From NCBI RefSeq assembly GCF_001428105.1, contig NZ_LMSJ01000058.1:300913-364912 (forward strand): a stretch of DNA of 64,000 nucleotides. Direction: 5' to 3'. This document shows, piece by piece, positions 6,564 through 15,748 of this stretch (within the stretch, counting starts at the first letter, position 1; the number at the start of each line of letters is the position of its first letter). Position numbers and translations under genes: made by a program. This DNA is from Paenibacillus sp. Soil766 (lineage in GTDB: Bacteria; Bacillota; Bacilli; Paenibacillales; NBRC-103111). Below the pieces are notes generated by a model. It had not been told where the DNA came from. It saw only the letters and a list, made by a program, of their open reading frames with translations, and did no database searches.

Positions 6564-9056
6564 CTATTTTCTTAACTCAGCCTCAAATTGTTGTTCAAGT
6601 GTTGACACAACTTTGGCGTGGAGTTCAGTTACTTCTTCATCCAGCAAAGTTCTGTCTGCATGACGATACACAAGTGCGATTGCTACGCTCTTACGATTAG
6701 CACCAAGACGCTCTCCTGTATAGATATCAAACACTTGGATTGACTCCAACAATTCCCCTGCAACTTCAGAAATCGCTTGTTCCATAAGTCCAACAGGGAC
6801 GTTTGTATTCACCACTACTGCAATATCACGTCCAATAGACGGATAGCGAGGCAACAGCTTATAAACAATTTCGTCGCCGGCAGCTTCCAAGATAGGCGCT
6901 AGTTCAACTTCAAGCACATACGTGTCATCCAAATCACGCTGTTGTTGCGCGGTCGGATGCAGCTGACCAACACGACCAATTACTATTGGACCTTCAGTAG
7001 AAGCAAGTGAGATTTCAGCTGTACGACCTGGGTGGAAACCTTCTGGCGCTGCTGATGTGTAAGTCAGACCTTTAATGCCAAGATAATGAACCAACCGATC
7101 GAAAATCCCTTTGATATCGTAGAAATCAACAGCTTCTGACTTCTGAGCCCAGTGTGATTGGCGACGTTTGCCAGTCAGCACGATAGACAATATCAGCTTT
7201 TCTTGCGGTAGAACCGTAAGGGCTGCTTCATCCGTAATGAATGCTTTGCCAATTTCGAAAATGGCGACATCGTCCATCGTACGATTGCGATTATAGCTAA
7301 CAACATCAAGCAAATGCGGTACTAAGCTTGTGCGCAGCTGACTGCGGTCCTCGCTCATCGGCATCGCGAGTAGAATTGGCTTCGCAGTCGGGTATAGACC
7401 AGGGATCGCATCTACTTGCGCTTGAGGATTCACTTCAGCACCAGCGCCACCGTGTGAACGCGGGTTTGTGAAAGAATACGTAATCACTTCGTTCAATCCG
7501 CTTTGCGTCAAGATATTCCGTGTAATCCGGCGGACGGATTGTTCCTTGGATAGTGACCCTGGCGTCGTAACGCCGGTCATCAAGGTTGTCGGGATGTTAT
7601 CGTAGCCGAAGAGACGTGCTACTTCTTCGATCAAATCAACATCACGTGTAATGTCTCCGCGGCGGCTCGGCACATGTACGAGCAGCTTGCCTTCGCCAGC
7701 TTGCTCGAATGTGAAATGCAGGCGCGAAAGGATTTGCTCCATCTCGGACAAGGATAGCGATGTACCGAGATAGTTGTTCACGCGGTCAGCCGCCAGCTCA
7801 ATGCTGACCGACTTGTGCGTTCCGCTAGCGGCTTCTACGATGCCGTCAGCGACTTTACCACCTGCGTATTGCGCAATCAGCGCAGCAGCACGGTTCAGTG
7901 CCGGAATCACTGATTCCGGGTTCACTTCTTTTTCGAAGCGAAGGCTCGCTTCTGAGCGAAGGCCCAACTGGCGTGATGTGCGGCGCACGGAGCTGCCAGC
8001 GAACTTGGCGGATTCAAGCAGAATCCGCGTTGTGCCCTCAGTCACTTCGGAGTTCGCGCCGCCCATAACACCAGCGATCGCTACAGGCTTGGTGCCGTCC
8101 GTGACGAGCAGCATGTGCGGCTCTAGGGTACGTTCCACATCGTCAAGCGTGACGAGCTTCTCGCCGGCTTCAGCGAGTCGTACGTCGATGTGACCGTTAT
8201 TCAGCTGCTCCACGTCGAACGCGTGAAGCGGCTGGCCGTACTCCAACATCACGAAGTTGGTGATGTCGACGATGTTGTTGATAGGGCGGATGCCCGCAGC
8301 CATCAAGCGGTTCTGGATCCACAGCGGAGAAGTGCCCACGCGTACGCCTTCGATCAGGCGAGCCGCGTAGTGCGTGCACTGCTCAGTCGCTGTGATCTTC
8401 ACACTGATGCGATCAGCAGCTTTCACGCCGGCAGTTCCTGCCGCTTGCAGCGCAGCTTCTGCATCAGGCAGCTTCACTTCGCGGCCAAGGATCGCCGCGA
8501 TCTCGTAAGCCGCTCCGAGCATGCTCAAGCAATCGGAGCGGTTCGGCGTCAAGTCGAGCTCCATGACTTTGTCGCTTATCGCCAATACATCTAGAATCGA
8601 TTGGCCAATTTCCGTGTCCTCAGGCAATACCAAGATGCCCTCTTGAATTTCTTTTGGAAGCAATTTGTCGTTAAGCCCTAGCTCTTTCGCGGAACAGATC
8701 ATTCCTTGTGATTCCACACCGCGCAGCTTCGCGCGTTTAATTTCTAGTCCGCCTGGAAGGACGGCACCGATCATCGCGACAGGAACCTTTTGCCCAGCAT
8801 CAATATTTTTGGCCCCGCATACGATTTGCAAGTCTTCGCTTTGTCCAGCATCAATCACACAAACGCTCAGTTTATCTGCGTCAGGATGCTTCTCGCGGGA
8901 TTTAACGAACCCGACAACAACATTGGATACACCTTTATTACGATCCTCGACGATATCCACTTCGATACCGCTGCGGGTTAATTTTTCAGCTAATTCCTGG
9001 GCTGTGAAGCCTGTTACGTCCACATATTCGGATAACCATTGATAAGAAACTTTCAT
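6564..9056 (-). CDS. pheT: Phenylalanine-tRNA ligase beta subunit
   Basis: The 830-residue product matches full-length bacterial PheT. It begins MKVSYQWLSEYVDVTGFTAQELAEKL split by normal family variation, then has the tRNA-binding (EMAP-like) domain at about 40-155 (VCGAKNIDAGQKVPVA), the B3/B4 region with FVMLEYGQPLHAFD at about 265-280, the B5 domain near 410-480, the core catalytic-like domain, and a C-terminal anticodon-binding domain from about 735 (RYPSIGRDIAVVV). With PheS it forms the alpha2-beta2 enzyme that charges tRNA-Phe; the beta subunit edits Tyr-tRNA-Phe. It follows pheS after 26 bases with a GGAGGG-type site and shares the T-box leader. Confidence 0.97.
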   Translation of the reverse strand: MKVSYQWLSEYVDVTGFTAQELAEKLTRSGIEVDIVEDRNKGVSNVVVGFVKSREKHPDADKLSVCVIDAGQSEDLQIVCGAKNIDAGQKVPVAMIGAVLPGGLEIKRAKLRGVESQGMICSAKELGLNDKLLPKEIQEGILVLPEDTEIGQSILDVLAISDKVMELDLTPNRSDCLSMLGAAYEIAAILGREVKLPDAEAALQAAGTAGVKAADRISVKITATEQCTHYAARLIEGVRVGTSPLWIQNRLMAAGIRPINNIVDITNFVMLEYGQPLHAFDVEQLNNGHIDVRLAEAGEKLVTLDDVERTLEPHMLLVTDGTKPVAIAGVMGGANSEVTEGTTRILLESAKFAGSSVRRTSRQLGLRSEASLRFEKEVNPESVIPALNRAAALIAQYAGGKVADGIVEAASGTHKSVSIELAADRVNNYLGTSLSLSEMEQILSRLHFTFEQAGEGKLLVHVPSRRGDITRDVDLIEEVARLFGYDNIPTTLMTGVTTPGSLSKEQSVRRITRNILTQSGLNEVITYSFTNPRSHGGAGAEVNPQAQVDAIPGLYPTAKPILLAMPMSEDRSQLRTSLVPHLLDVVSYNRNRTMDDVAIFEIGKAFITDEAALTVLPQEKLILSIVLTGKRRQSHWAQKSEAVDFYDIKGIFDRLVHYLGIKGLTYTSAAPEGFHPGRTAEISLASTEGPIVIGRVGQLHPTAQQQRDLDDTYVLEVELAPILEAAGDEIVYKLLPRYPSIGRDIAVVVNTNVPVGLMEQAISEVAGELLESIQVFDIYTGERLGANRKSVAIALVYRHADRTLLDEEVTELHAKVVSTLEQQFEAELRK

Positions 9057-9082
9057 GCTTTATACCCTCCTTTTCCTAGTGC

Positions 9083-10117
9083 TTACACATGTAAAAATTG
9101 CTTTAAGAAACGTAAATCATTTGTATAGAAATGACGAATATCTTCGATACCATATTTCAACATAGCGATACGCTCAACACCCATACCGAATGCGAAGCCT
9201 GTGTATTCCTTCGGATCATAGCCACCCATTTCAAGAACGCGCGGATGAACCATGCCTGCTCCGAGAATTTCCAACCAACCTGTTTGCTTACACGTACGGC
9301 AACCTTCGCCGCCACACATTGCACAGCTTACGTCCACTTCAACACTCGGCTCTGTGAAAGGGAAGAAGCTAGGACGCATACGAATTTTGGTCGCTGGGCC
9401 GTACATTTCTTGTACGAATTGAAGCAATGTCCCTTTGAGATCACTCATCCGCACATTGCGGTCAATGACCAAACCTTCAATTTGTTGGAACATGTGAGAG
9501 TGAGTCGCATCGTCGTCATCGCGGCGGTATACTTTGCCTGGGCAGATGATTTTGATCGGAACTTCACCTTTACGCTTTTCCATTGTTCTTACTTGAACAG
9601 GGGATGTTTGCGTGCGCATCAAAATTTCTTCCGTTACATAGAACGAATCCTGCATATCACGAGCTGGATGATCCTTAGGCAAGTTCAAAGCTTCGAAGTT
9701 GTAGTAGTCTTGCTCAACCTCCGGCCCCTCCGCAACGGTGTAGCCCATCCCGATAAAAATATCTTCAATCTCTTGAATAACCTTGCTTAGAGGATGCACT
9801 GCACCTTGCTGTGAAGGACGTCCTGGCAACGTAACGTCGATCATCTCAGCACGAAGTCTGTTCTCTGTCTCTTGCTTCGTGTAAGCTGCTTGTTTCTCTT
9901 CAATAACAGCTTCAATCGCTGCACGGACATCATTCGCCACTTGGCCGATGACCGGTCTTTCTTCTGCACTTAACGCGCCCATGCCGCGAAGAACCTCGGT
10001 TAACGGTCCTTTTTTACCCAAATATTTAACTCTTAAATCGTTCAGCTCCTGCTGACTTGCAACAAAGCTTAGCTCCTGCAGCGCTTCCTGCTTCAAAGCC
10101 TCTAACCGCTCTTTCAT
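9083..10117 (-). CDS. pheS: Phenylalanine-tRNA ligase alpha subunit
   Basis: The 344-residue catalytic subunit has an N-terminal coiled coil (1-85), then the class II core: motif 1 around GAVHPLSKVIQEIEDIF, motif 2 around the FFPFTEPSVEVDV region, and motif 3 GFAFGMGVERIAMLKYGI near the C-terminus. A Cys cluster, CAMCGGEGCRTC, is characteristic of the bacterial alpha subunit. The frame is open to 10150, but AGGAGGG lies 5-11 bases before the ATG at 10117, and MKERLEALKQEAL is the usual N-terminus. First gene of the pheST-zapA-cvpA unit, under the T-box riboswitch. Confidence 0.97.
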   Translation of the reverse strand: MKERLEALKQEALQELSFVASQQELNDLRVKYLGKKGPLTEVLRGMGALSAEERPVIGQVANDVRAAIEAVIEEKQAAYTKQETENRLRAEMIDVTLPGRPSQQGAVHPLSKVIQEIEDIFIGMGYTVAEGPEVEQDYYNFEALNLPKDHPARDMQDSFYVTEEILMRTQTSPVQVRTMEKRKGEVPIKIICPGKVYRRDDDDATHSHMFQQIEGLVIDRNVRMSDLKGTLLQFVQEMYGPATKIRMRPSFFPFTEPSVEVDVSCAMCGGEGCRTCKQTGWLEILGAGMVHPRVLEMGGYDPKEYTGFAFGMGVERIAMLKYGIEDIRHFYTNDLRFLKQFLHV

Positions 10118-10165
10118 CGAAATCCCTCCTGATTTAGGCCTCTGAATCACCCTTTATGAAAACAC

Positions 10166-10454
10166 AAAAAAGACTTTCCGCTCCCTCGCAAGGGACGAAA
10201 AGCCGTGGTACCACCCTAATTAGATTCATCTATGTCCAGTTGACAAAATAAACGAATCTCACTTCATTCCAGATAACGGACGATGTGTCCGGTTCCCTCT
10301 AATGAGAAGCTAATTACAGCTTCTGTTCAAAGGACTGCTCGGGAGCGAACTTCCACAGCCTGATTCTCGGGGCCAGCTCTCAATCATCGGCTTTCCCTCC
10401 CTGTCAAGAAGCACTGCGTACTCTTCTCCGTCAAAGCATTTCCACGTATATGTA
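10166..10454 (-). ncRNA. T-box leader of pheST
   Basis: The minus strand carries the exact T-box sequence AGGGTGGTACCACGG at 10217-10203. It is followed by terminator arms CTTTTCGTCCCT and AGGGAGCGGAAAG and a run of T at 10171-10166. The 5' part has stem-I features including GACGGAGAAGAGTACG. Uncharged tRNA-Phe is expected to bind and favour the antiterminator, turning on pheST. A UUC codon at 10349-10347, in the context GGAAGTTCGC, is my candidate specifier; I could not verify the fold. The leader ends 49 bases before the pheS start. Confidence 0.93.
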
Positions 10455-10460
10455 CCAGTT

Positions 10461-10489
10461 ATTATATGCAAGATACAGAGGATATGCAA
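10461..10489 (-). promoter_or_regulatory. Sigma-A type promoter of the pheST T-box unit
   Basis: On the minus strand TTGCAT (10489-10484) is separated by exactly 17 bases from a perfect TATAAT (10466-10461). The predicted start point near 10454 agrees with the 5' end of the T-box leader. Confidence 0.75.
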
Positions 10490-10588
10490 GTACATCACTC
10501 CTTGGTTTTCTGAAATTTTCAGAAACTCCCTATTGACTTCATTCGTCGACAGGTCTATATTTTAGTTAAACAATTTAAATATTACTTG

Positions 10589-10616
10589 ATTTAATTATTA
10601 TATCATTTAATTATTA
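10589..10616 (+). promoter_or_regulatory. Direct repeats upstream of marR, possible operator
   Basis: The 12-mer ATTTAATTATTA occurs twice without mismatch, at 10589-10600 and 10605-10616, 34 bases before the marR start. The position and AT-rich, partly symmetric sequence fit an autoregulatory MarR site; this is inference. Confidence 0.4.
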
Positions 10617-10649
10617 GACAATTCTAACAATTTATAAGGAGGTTATGAT

Positions 10650-11078
10650 TTGGAAGATGAATTGACTGACTACACCAATCGCTTCCGCACAGCATTTGAG
10701 ATGGCGCATCGTAAATTAGCTCATATCGTAATTGCCGAAATAGACTCCGAGATAACGCCACGACATTTATTTATGTTAGCGATGATCTCGAAAGAAAAAT
10801 CACCCAAACAGTCTCAGCTTGCAGAAAAATTAGGTGTAAAGCCGAGTGCAATCACTGTCATGATTGATCGTCTTGTTCAAAGTGGGCATGTTGTTCGTTT
10901 GCATCATGAGACCGATCGCCGCATTGTACTTGTTGAAAATACGGCCAAAGGAGACGCCATCCTTGCTGAGGCTACCGAAATTCAGAAGAAAGTAATTGCC
11001 CGCGGATTATCGCAGCTTCCTCCGGAAGAACTTCCTATTTTCATAAGTGCATTCGAAAAATTTACTTCATTTTATTAA
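10650..11078 (+). CDS. MarR family transcriptional regulator
   Basis: The 142-residue protein has the MarR winged-helix layout: an N-terminal dimerisation helix, then residues about 50-115 with SQLAEKLGVKPSAITVMIDRLVQSGHVVR (recognition helix) and the wing HETDRRIVLVENTAKGD, then a C-terminal helix. Such proteins repress drug efflux genes and release DNA on ligand binding. The start is TTG at 10650, seven bases after AAGGAGG; the nearby ATG is out of frame. It ends 26 bases before an EmrB/QacA-type exporter, so it most likely controls that exporter and itself. Confidence 0.9.
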   Translation: MEDELTDYTNRFRTAFEMAHRKLAHIVIAEIDSEITPRHLFMLAMISKEKSPKQSQLAEKLGVKPSAITVMIDRLVQSGHVVRLHHETDRRIVLVENTAKGDAILAEATEIQKKVIARGLSQLPPEELPIFISAFEKFTSFY

Positions 11079-11104
11079 TTGATTACATCTAAGGAGTGAA
11101 ACAG

Positions 11105-12751
11105 ATGGAAAACATTCAAAAAGCAGCGCCTAAGGATGTCTCCGAAGCAGCTGCACCTGAGCTCAAAAATCGGGGACTCCTCCTCACCGGCTTGATCATT
11201 GCCATGCTCTTCGGAGCCTTGGACGGTACGATCGTAGGAACAGCAATGCCGCGTATCGTTGGTGAATTCGGCGGACTCGGGCTGATGACATGGTTAACGA
11301 CAGCTTACATGCTGACTTCCACGGTTATCGTACCCATCGCTGGTAAGCTGGCAGATTTAATGGGCCGCCGCGTCATCTATGTAACAGGACTCATCATCTT
11401 CATCGTTGCTTCAGCGCTTTGCGGAATGTCTCAGAACATGACTGAACTTATCTTGTTCCGCGGTCTGCAAGGTCTTGGCGGTGGTATTATGATGCCAATG
11501 GCCATGATTATTATCGGGGATTTATTCACAGGCAAGCAGCGTGCCAAATGGCAAGGTGTTTTCGGAGCGATCTTTGGTTTATCTTCTGTTATCGGGCCGC
11601 AAGTCGGTGGCTGGATTGTAGATGCTTGGGACTGGCGTTGGGTGTTTTACATCAACCTGCCTGTTGGTGTTTTAGCTGTTATTCTGATCTCTATTGCTTT
11701 ACCGAAGCATAAATCAGTTGGGAAAGTTAAGTTCGATATCCCAGGTATCGTCACGATGATTGTCGGTGTAGTGAGCTTACTTCTTGCTCTGACTTTTGGC
11801 GGTAGTGAGTATGCTTGGGGCTCTTGGCAGATTATTGGTCTATTCGTACTAGCAGTCGTGTCATTAGTTTCTTTCGTATTCATTGAAAGTAAAGCACAAG
11901 AGCCGATCCTTCCTGTTCGTTTGTTCAAAAATAGAACCTTCTCCACCATTAACGGCGTAGGGTTCCTGATGGCGGTTGGTATGTTCGGTGCTATTATGTT
12001 CGTCCCTCTCTTCATGCAAGGGATTGTCGGTATTAGCGCCTCCGCTTCCGGAACCGTCATGACACCGCTCATGATTACAATGATTGCTGCCAGCGTCGTT
12101 TCAGGCCAATTAATTGATAAGATTGGTGTTCGTAGACAAATGCTCATCGGTATGATCGTCATGGCTGTTGGATTCATTTTCCTTAGTACCATGGGCATTT
12201 CTACGACGAAGTTAATAGCATCCAGCTACATGGTTCTTCTTGGTTTAGGAATGGGTCTTGTCATGCCGATCCTGACACTCGCGTTACAAGAAAGCTTCCC
12301 GAAATCGGAGCTTGGTGTTGTAACGTCTTCCAGCCAATTTTTCCGTCAAATCGGTGGTACCTTCGGAATGACGATTCTCGGCGCTATTATGAATCATAAA
12401 TCAACGGTTTTACTTGAACAAAATCTAGAGCCAATCGTGAAACAGTTCCCCGCGGAAGTAGGGAGTCCCTTAATTGAAATGATCCATAAGAATCCGCAGT
12501 CTCTCTATTCCTCCCTATTAAGTCCAGAGGCGTTGGCCAAATTGCCAAAAGAATTAGTGGAGAAGTTGCCAATCATTAAAGATGCGCTAGTTTCTTCTCT
12601 TCATCTAGTGTTTATCTATGGTCTGGTATTCGTGCTGCTTGGCGCGATACTTACGCTATTCGTCGGAAACATCAAGCTTTCTGACCGTAAATCGAAGAAA
12701 AAAGAAGATGGTGAAGAAGAGAACCACGTTTCCCCTAATCTTGCTCATTGA
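11105..12751 (+). CDS. MFS drug exporter, DHA2 (EmrB/QacA) family, 14 TM
   Basis: The 548-residue protein has about fourteen hydrophobic helices, the DHA2 pattern. Diagnostic motifs are LDGTIVGTAMPRIV (motif D1) in TM1, KLADLMGRRVIY (motif A) in loop 2-3, and the region FGLSSVIGPQVGGWIVD (motif C) in TM5. The C-terminus is charged and cytoplasmic. It should export hydrophobic drugs or an endogenous metabolite by proton antiport. AAGGAG lies eight bases before the ATG at 11105; a GTG three codons earlier overlaps that site and is less likely. It is in an operon with marR and ends at a terminator. Confidence 0.92.
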   Translation: MENIQKAAPKDVSEAAAPELKNRGLLLTGLIIAMLFGALDGTIVGTAMPRIVGEFGGLGLMTWLTTAYMLTSTVIVPIAGKLADLMGRRVIYVTGLIIFIVASALCGMSQNMTELILFRGLQGLGGGIMMPMAMIIIGDLFTGKQRAKWQGVFGAIFGLSSVIGPQVGGWIVDAWDWRWVFYINLPVGVLAVILISIALPKHKSVGKVKFDIPGIVTMIVGVVSLLLALTFGGSEYAWGSWQIIGLFVLAVVSLVSFVFIESKAQEPILPVRLFKNRTFSTINGVGFLMAVGMFGAIMFVPLFMQGIVGISASASGTVMTPLMITMIAASVVSGQLIDKIGVRRQMLIGMIVMAVGFIFLSTMGISTTKLIASSYMVLLGLGMGLVMPILTLALQESFPKSELGVVTSSSQFFRQIGGTFGMTILGAIMNHKSTVLLEQNLEPIVKQFPAEVGSPLIEMIHKNPQSLYSSLLSPEALAKLPKELVEKLPIIKDALVSSLHLVFIYGLVFVLLGAILTLFVGNIKLSDRKSKKKEDGEEENHVSPNLAH

Positions 12752-12754
12752 GAA

Positions 12755-12792
12755 AAAAGCTCCCTTCCTCTAAATGAGGTCGGGAGCTTCTT
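12755..12792. terminator. Bidirectional terminator between MFS and sipS
   Basis: AAGCTCCC at 12757-12764 pairs with GGGAGCTT at 12782-12789, with a second inner stem CCTC/GAGG. A-run on the left and TT-rich sequence on the right let it serve both convergent genes. Confidence 0.75.
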
Positions 12793-12797
12793 ATATG

Positions 12798-13334
12798 TTA
12801 ATCAATGGTCCCGATTTGACTCAGAGGGAAAATGCGGAATACGGCTTTGCCAATAATATCTTTCTCAGCTACAAAAGGAGTTGCCGGCCACAAATGAGAA
12901 TCATAGCTTTCGTTGCGATTATCCCCTAAAAAGAAATATTTCCCTTCAGGCACAGTCACTTGATGAAAGGTATATGTCATAGGCTCTTGGATATAAGGCT
13001 CGTCTACCTTCGCTCCGTTCCTATATAAAGCGCCATCTTTGACCTCAATCGTATCGCCAGACAATCCAATCAGACGCTTCACATAGCGGTCCTCATTCCC
13101 CTCAATTGGCGGCCAAAATACAACGATATCACCGAAATCAAAGTCGGTTAAAGGCTTCATTTTCTCAACAATCAGCTCATCTTTTAATTGAATCGTAGGC
13201 AACATGGATCCTGTTGGAACGGTCATCGCTTGGGCAACATACGTATTGACAACAAGCGCAATGATGATAGCAAACGCTATAGTTGGCACCCATTCTTTCA
13301 AAAGACTTAGCACATATTTCTTGATCAATAGCAA
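12798..13334 (-). CDS. Signal peptidase I
   Basis: This 178-residue membrane protease cleaves Sec and Tat signal peptides on the outer face. It has one N-terminal membrane anchor (about residues 14-34). The catalytic serine is Ser43 in PTGSMLPTI and the general base Lys86 is in RYVKRLIGLSGD. The conserved GDNRNESYDSHLW box lies near 137-149. The single anchor and size match Bacillus SipS-type rather than LepB-type enzymes. The start is a TTG at 13334 following AAAGGA; the next start-like codons are within the anchor. Single gene convergent with the MFS exporter. Confidence 0.94.
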   Translation of the reverse strand: MLLIKKYVLSLLKEWVPTIAFAIIIALVVNTYVAQAMTVPTGSMLPTIQLKDELIVEKMKPLTDFDFGDIVVFWPPIEGNEDRYVKRLIGLSGDTIEVKDGALYRNGAKVDEPYIQEPMTYTFHQVTVPEGKYFFLGDNRNESYDSHLWPATPFVAEKDIIGKAVFRIFPLSQIGTID

Positions 13335-13527
13335 CTACATCCTTTCTCCTTCAATTCGTCCTATTTACACAGTAACCCATTTATGAAAAGCTTACATTAA
13401 ACTGAGATAAACTTGTATCAAAGTCATTCGAGGATGAGCGTCCGCGTTTAGCTATACGATCTAATGTGGAAAAATAAAATGTTGTTGTATAATGAATTTG
13501 GATACCTTAATAAGGAGAGTGCACGAC

Positions 13528-14448
13528 ATGAAATATCGTAGACTTGGCAAAACAGATCTGAAAGTTTCCATTGTTGGTGTTGGTACTTGGCAATTCGGCG
13601 GTGAATGGGGATTAACCTATACACAAGGGGAAGCCGACGCGATTTTGGACCAAGCTGCAGAGCTTGGTATTAACTTAATTGATACGGCAGAATGCTATGG
13701 CGATCACCTTTCCGAGTCATTTATCGGTAATTATTTATCTCGCCGCGATCGCGATAAGTGGGTTGTAGCGACGAAATTCGGGCATCATTTCCATGACTTA
13801 TTCACACGAACTGATGAGTTTAGTCCCGAAGCCGTCATTAAGCAGCTTGACGCATCTCTACAAGCTTTACATACGGACTATATTGACTTATACCAATTCC
13901 ATTCCGGACCTGATGCTTTATTCGATAATGATGATCTCTGGACGACTCTTGATAAACAAGTACAAGCTGGCAAAATCCGTCACATTGGCACTTCAATCGG
14001 CAGCAATGCCAATATCCATCAGACCGCGGCTTCAAGTAAAGTAAATTCCAAAGCGATTCAAGTTGTCTATAATCGTCTAGATCGAGCGCCGGAAGATCAG
14101 GTTTTCCAATCTTGTATCGATCAAGATCTCGGTGTACTTGCGCGTGTACCACTAGCCAGCGGTTATTTAAGCGGTAAATATAAGCCAGGTGCTGTATTCA
14201 GCAACACGGACGTTCGTCATCGTCACGATGCGGATGCCGTTAAACAGAAGCTGGAAGAGGTTCAACGCATTAGGCAAAATGAAGTACCGGAAGGCATGGA
14301 TATGGCTAAATGGGCATTGGCTTGGTGCTTGAAGCATGATGCGGTTACCTCTGTAATTCCAGGCTGCAAAAACCCAGAGCAAGTGATTGCGAATGCAGCA
14401 GCAACAGAGCTGATCAGCGACAATCATCCGCAAGCTTGGAAAGACTAG
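13528..14448 (+). CDS. Aldo/keto reductase
   Basis: The 306-residue protein is an NADPH-dependent oxidoreductase with the (beta/alpha)8 fold. The catalytic tetrad is visible: Asp and Tyr in LIDTAECYGDHLSE (about residues 49-62), Lys in WVVATKFGH, and His in LYQFHSGPD. The C-terminal GCKNPEQVIANAAA segment binds cofactor. The substrate cannot be read from sequence. AAGGAG is placed for the ATG at 13528; an upstream in-frame ATG at 13492 lacks a site. A glutaminase gene follows after 24 bases and is probably co-transcribed. Confidence 0.92.
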   Translation: MKYRRLGKTDLKVSIVGVGTWQFGGEWGLTYTQGEADAILDQAAELGINLIDTAECYGDHLSESFIGNYLSRRDRDKWVVATKFGHHFHDLFTRTDEFSPEAVIKQLDASLQALHTDYIDLYQFHSGPDALFDNDDLWTTLDKQVQAGKIRHIGTSIGSNANIHQTAASSKVNSKAIQVVYNRLDRAPEDQVFQSCIDQDLGVLARVPLASGYLSGKYKPGAVFSNTDVRHRHDADAVKQKLEEVQRIRQNEVPEGMDMAKWALAWCLKHDAVTSVIPGCKNPEQVIANAAATELISDNHPQAWKD

Positions 14449-14472
14449 GGAAGAGGAAGGACTGACTTCACT

Positions 14473-15426
14473 ATGTCTCACCAACAGCACGATGAAACCT
14501 GGAAGAAGCTTCACACTCACATCGACGAATGGGTTGCTGTTAGCAAAACGCATACGACTGAAGGTCGTGTTGCTTCCTATATCCCTGAGCTAGCTAACGC
14601 TTCTGGTGATATTCTCGGGATATGCATGATGGACAGTGAAGGACGAACCATCCTATCTGGTGATTCTGACTTTCGCTTCACCTTGCAAAGTATTTCGAAA
14701 GTTTTCTCACTCATTCTTGCACTCATGGATAATGGCGAAGACATTGTATTCTCCAGAGTTGGGATGGAGCCGACAGGCGATGACTTCAACTCCATGCTGA
14801 AGCTTGAGCTTATCGAGCCAGGCATCCCTTTCAATCCGCTCATTAATGCCGGAGCGATTGCGATTTCCTCATTAATCGCTGGGAATAGCACGGATGAACA
14901 GGTTAATCGTATCCTTCATTTCTTCAGGGATATTGCGGATAATCCTATGCTCTCCATCAATCAAAATGTGTTCAAATCTGAGTCAGATACCGCTCACCGC
15001 AATCGTTCATTGGCTTATTTCCTTAAGGATAACGGTGTCTTGGACAAGGAAGTAGACGATGTCCTTCGTGTTTACTTTAGCCACTGCTCTATTGAGGTGA
15101 ATTGCACGGATCTTGCTAGAATGGCCCTCGTACTCGCGCATAACGGCGTGGATCCAATTCGCAAGCAACGTCTCATCCCGCGGCGTTTCGTGCAAATAGC
15201 CAAGACCTTCATGTTTACCTGTGGAATGTACAATGCCTCTGGCGAATTTGCCATGAATGTCGGGCTGCCTGCGAAGAGCGGCGTCTCAGGCAGCATCCTG
15301 ACGATGGTGCCGGGACAATACGGCATCGGCATCGTTGGACCCGCACTGAACCGTAAAGGCAACAGCACGGCAGGTGTGCATCTGCTCGGCATTCTTTCGC
15401 AGGAATTCGACTGGAGCTTGTTTTAA
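14473..15426 (+). CDS. glsA: Glutaminase
   Basis: The 317-residue product is a serine-dependent glutaminase with the beta-lactamase-like fold, hydrolysing glutamine to glutamate and ammonia. The active site SxxK is Ser73-Ile-Ser-Lys76 in FTLQSISKVFSL. Also present are GIPFNPLINAGAIAISSL, the Tyr-containing NRSLAYFLKDNG, and the C-terminal GLPAKSGVSGSI motif. The length matches the family. Bacillus has two such genes, glsA (ybgJ) and glsA2 (ylaM); I cannot tell which this corresponds to. It lies behind an aldo/keto reductase and before a strong terminator. Confidence 0.94.
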   Translation: MSHQQHDETWKKLHTHIDEWVAVSKTHTTEGRVASYIPELANASGDILGICMMDSEGRTILSGDSDFRFTLQSISKVFSLILALMDNGEDIVFSRVGMEPTGDDFNSMLKLELIEPGIPFNPLINAGAIAISSLIAGNSTDEQVNRILHFFRDIADNPMLSINQNVFKSESDTAHRNRSLAYFLKDNGVLDKEVDDVLRVYFSHCSIEVNCTDLARMALVLAHNGVDPIRKQRLIPRRFVQIAKTFMFTCGMYNASGEFAMNVGLPAKSGVSGSILTMVPGQYGIGIVGPALNRKGNSTAGVHLLGILSQEFDWSLF

Positions 15427-15445
15427 AGCTAGTTGCATGCTAATA

Positions 15446-15496
15446 AAAAGAACCTTCCCTATCCGACTTTTGTTCAGTCTGGGGGAAGGTTCTTTC
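15446..15496 (+). terminator. Terminator after glsA
   Basis: AGAACCTTCCC near 15449-15459 pairs with GGGAAGGTTCT at 15483-15493, followed by TTTC and preceded by an A-run. Confidence 0.85.
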
Positions 15497-15522
15497 TTAT
15501 GTGCAAGTGTATACCATCATCA

Positions 15523-15708
15523 TCATTGCATCGATTGTTTGATGCGTTGGAGTGCTTCTATCAACTCATCCACTTCTTGCTCATCCAATCGAATCGTTAC
15601 ATAGTTCGGTGAAATGCCGCCGTCATTGACCTCGATTAGAGCCGAATCATCCTTGTCATCGAATTTAACGGAAAGATGGTCTTTATCTAGAATTTGAACC
15701 CAGGCCAT
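15523..15708 (-). CDS. Small conserved-looking protein, function unknown
   Basis: The 61-residue acidic protein begins MAWVQILDKDHLSVKF and has alternating beta-like stretches, then a C-terminal helix EQEVDELIEALQRIKQ. I do not recognise the family. Its codon usage resembles neighbours, it has an ATG start, and it lies 40 bases downstream of the CopCD gene in the same direction, so it is likely real and may be the last gene of that unit. Confidence 0.55.
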   Translation of the reverse strand: MAWVQILDKDHLSVKFDDKDDSALIEVNDGGISPNYVTIRLDEQEVDELIEALQRIKQSMQ

Positions 15709-15748
15709 GATTATCTACCTCACTTATTTCATCTATCTTGTCTCAGGC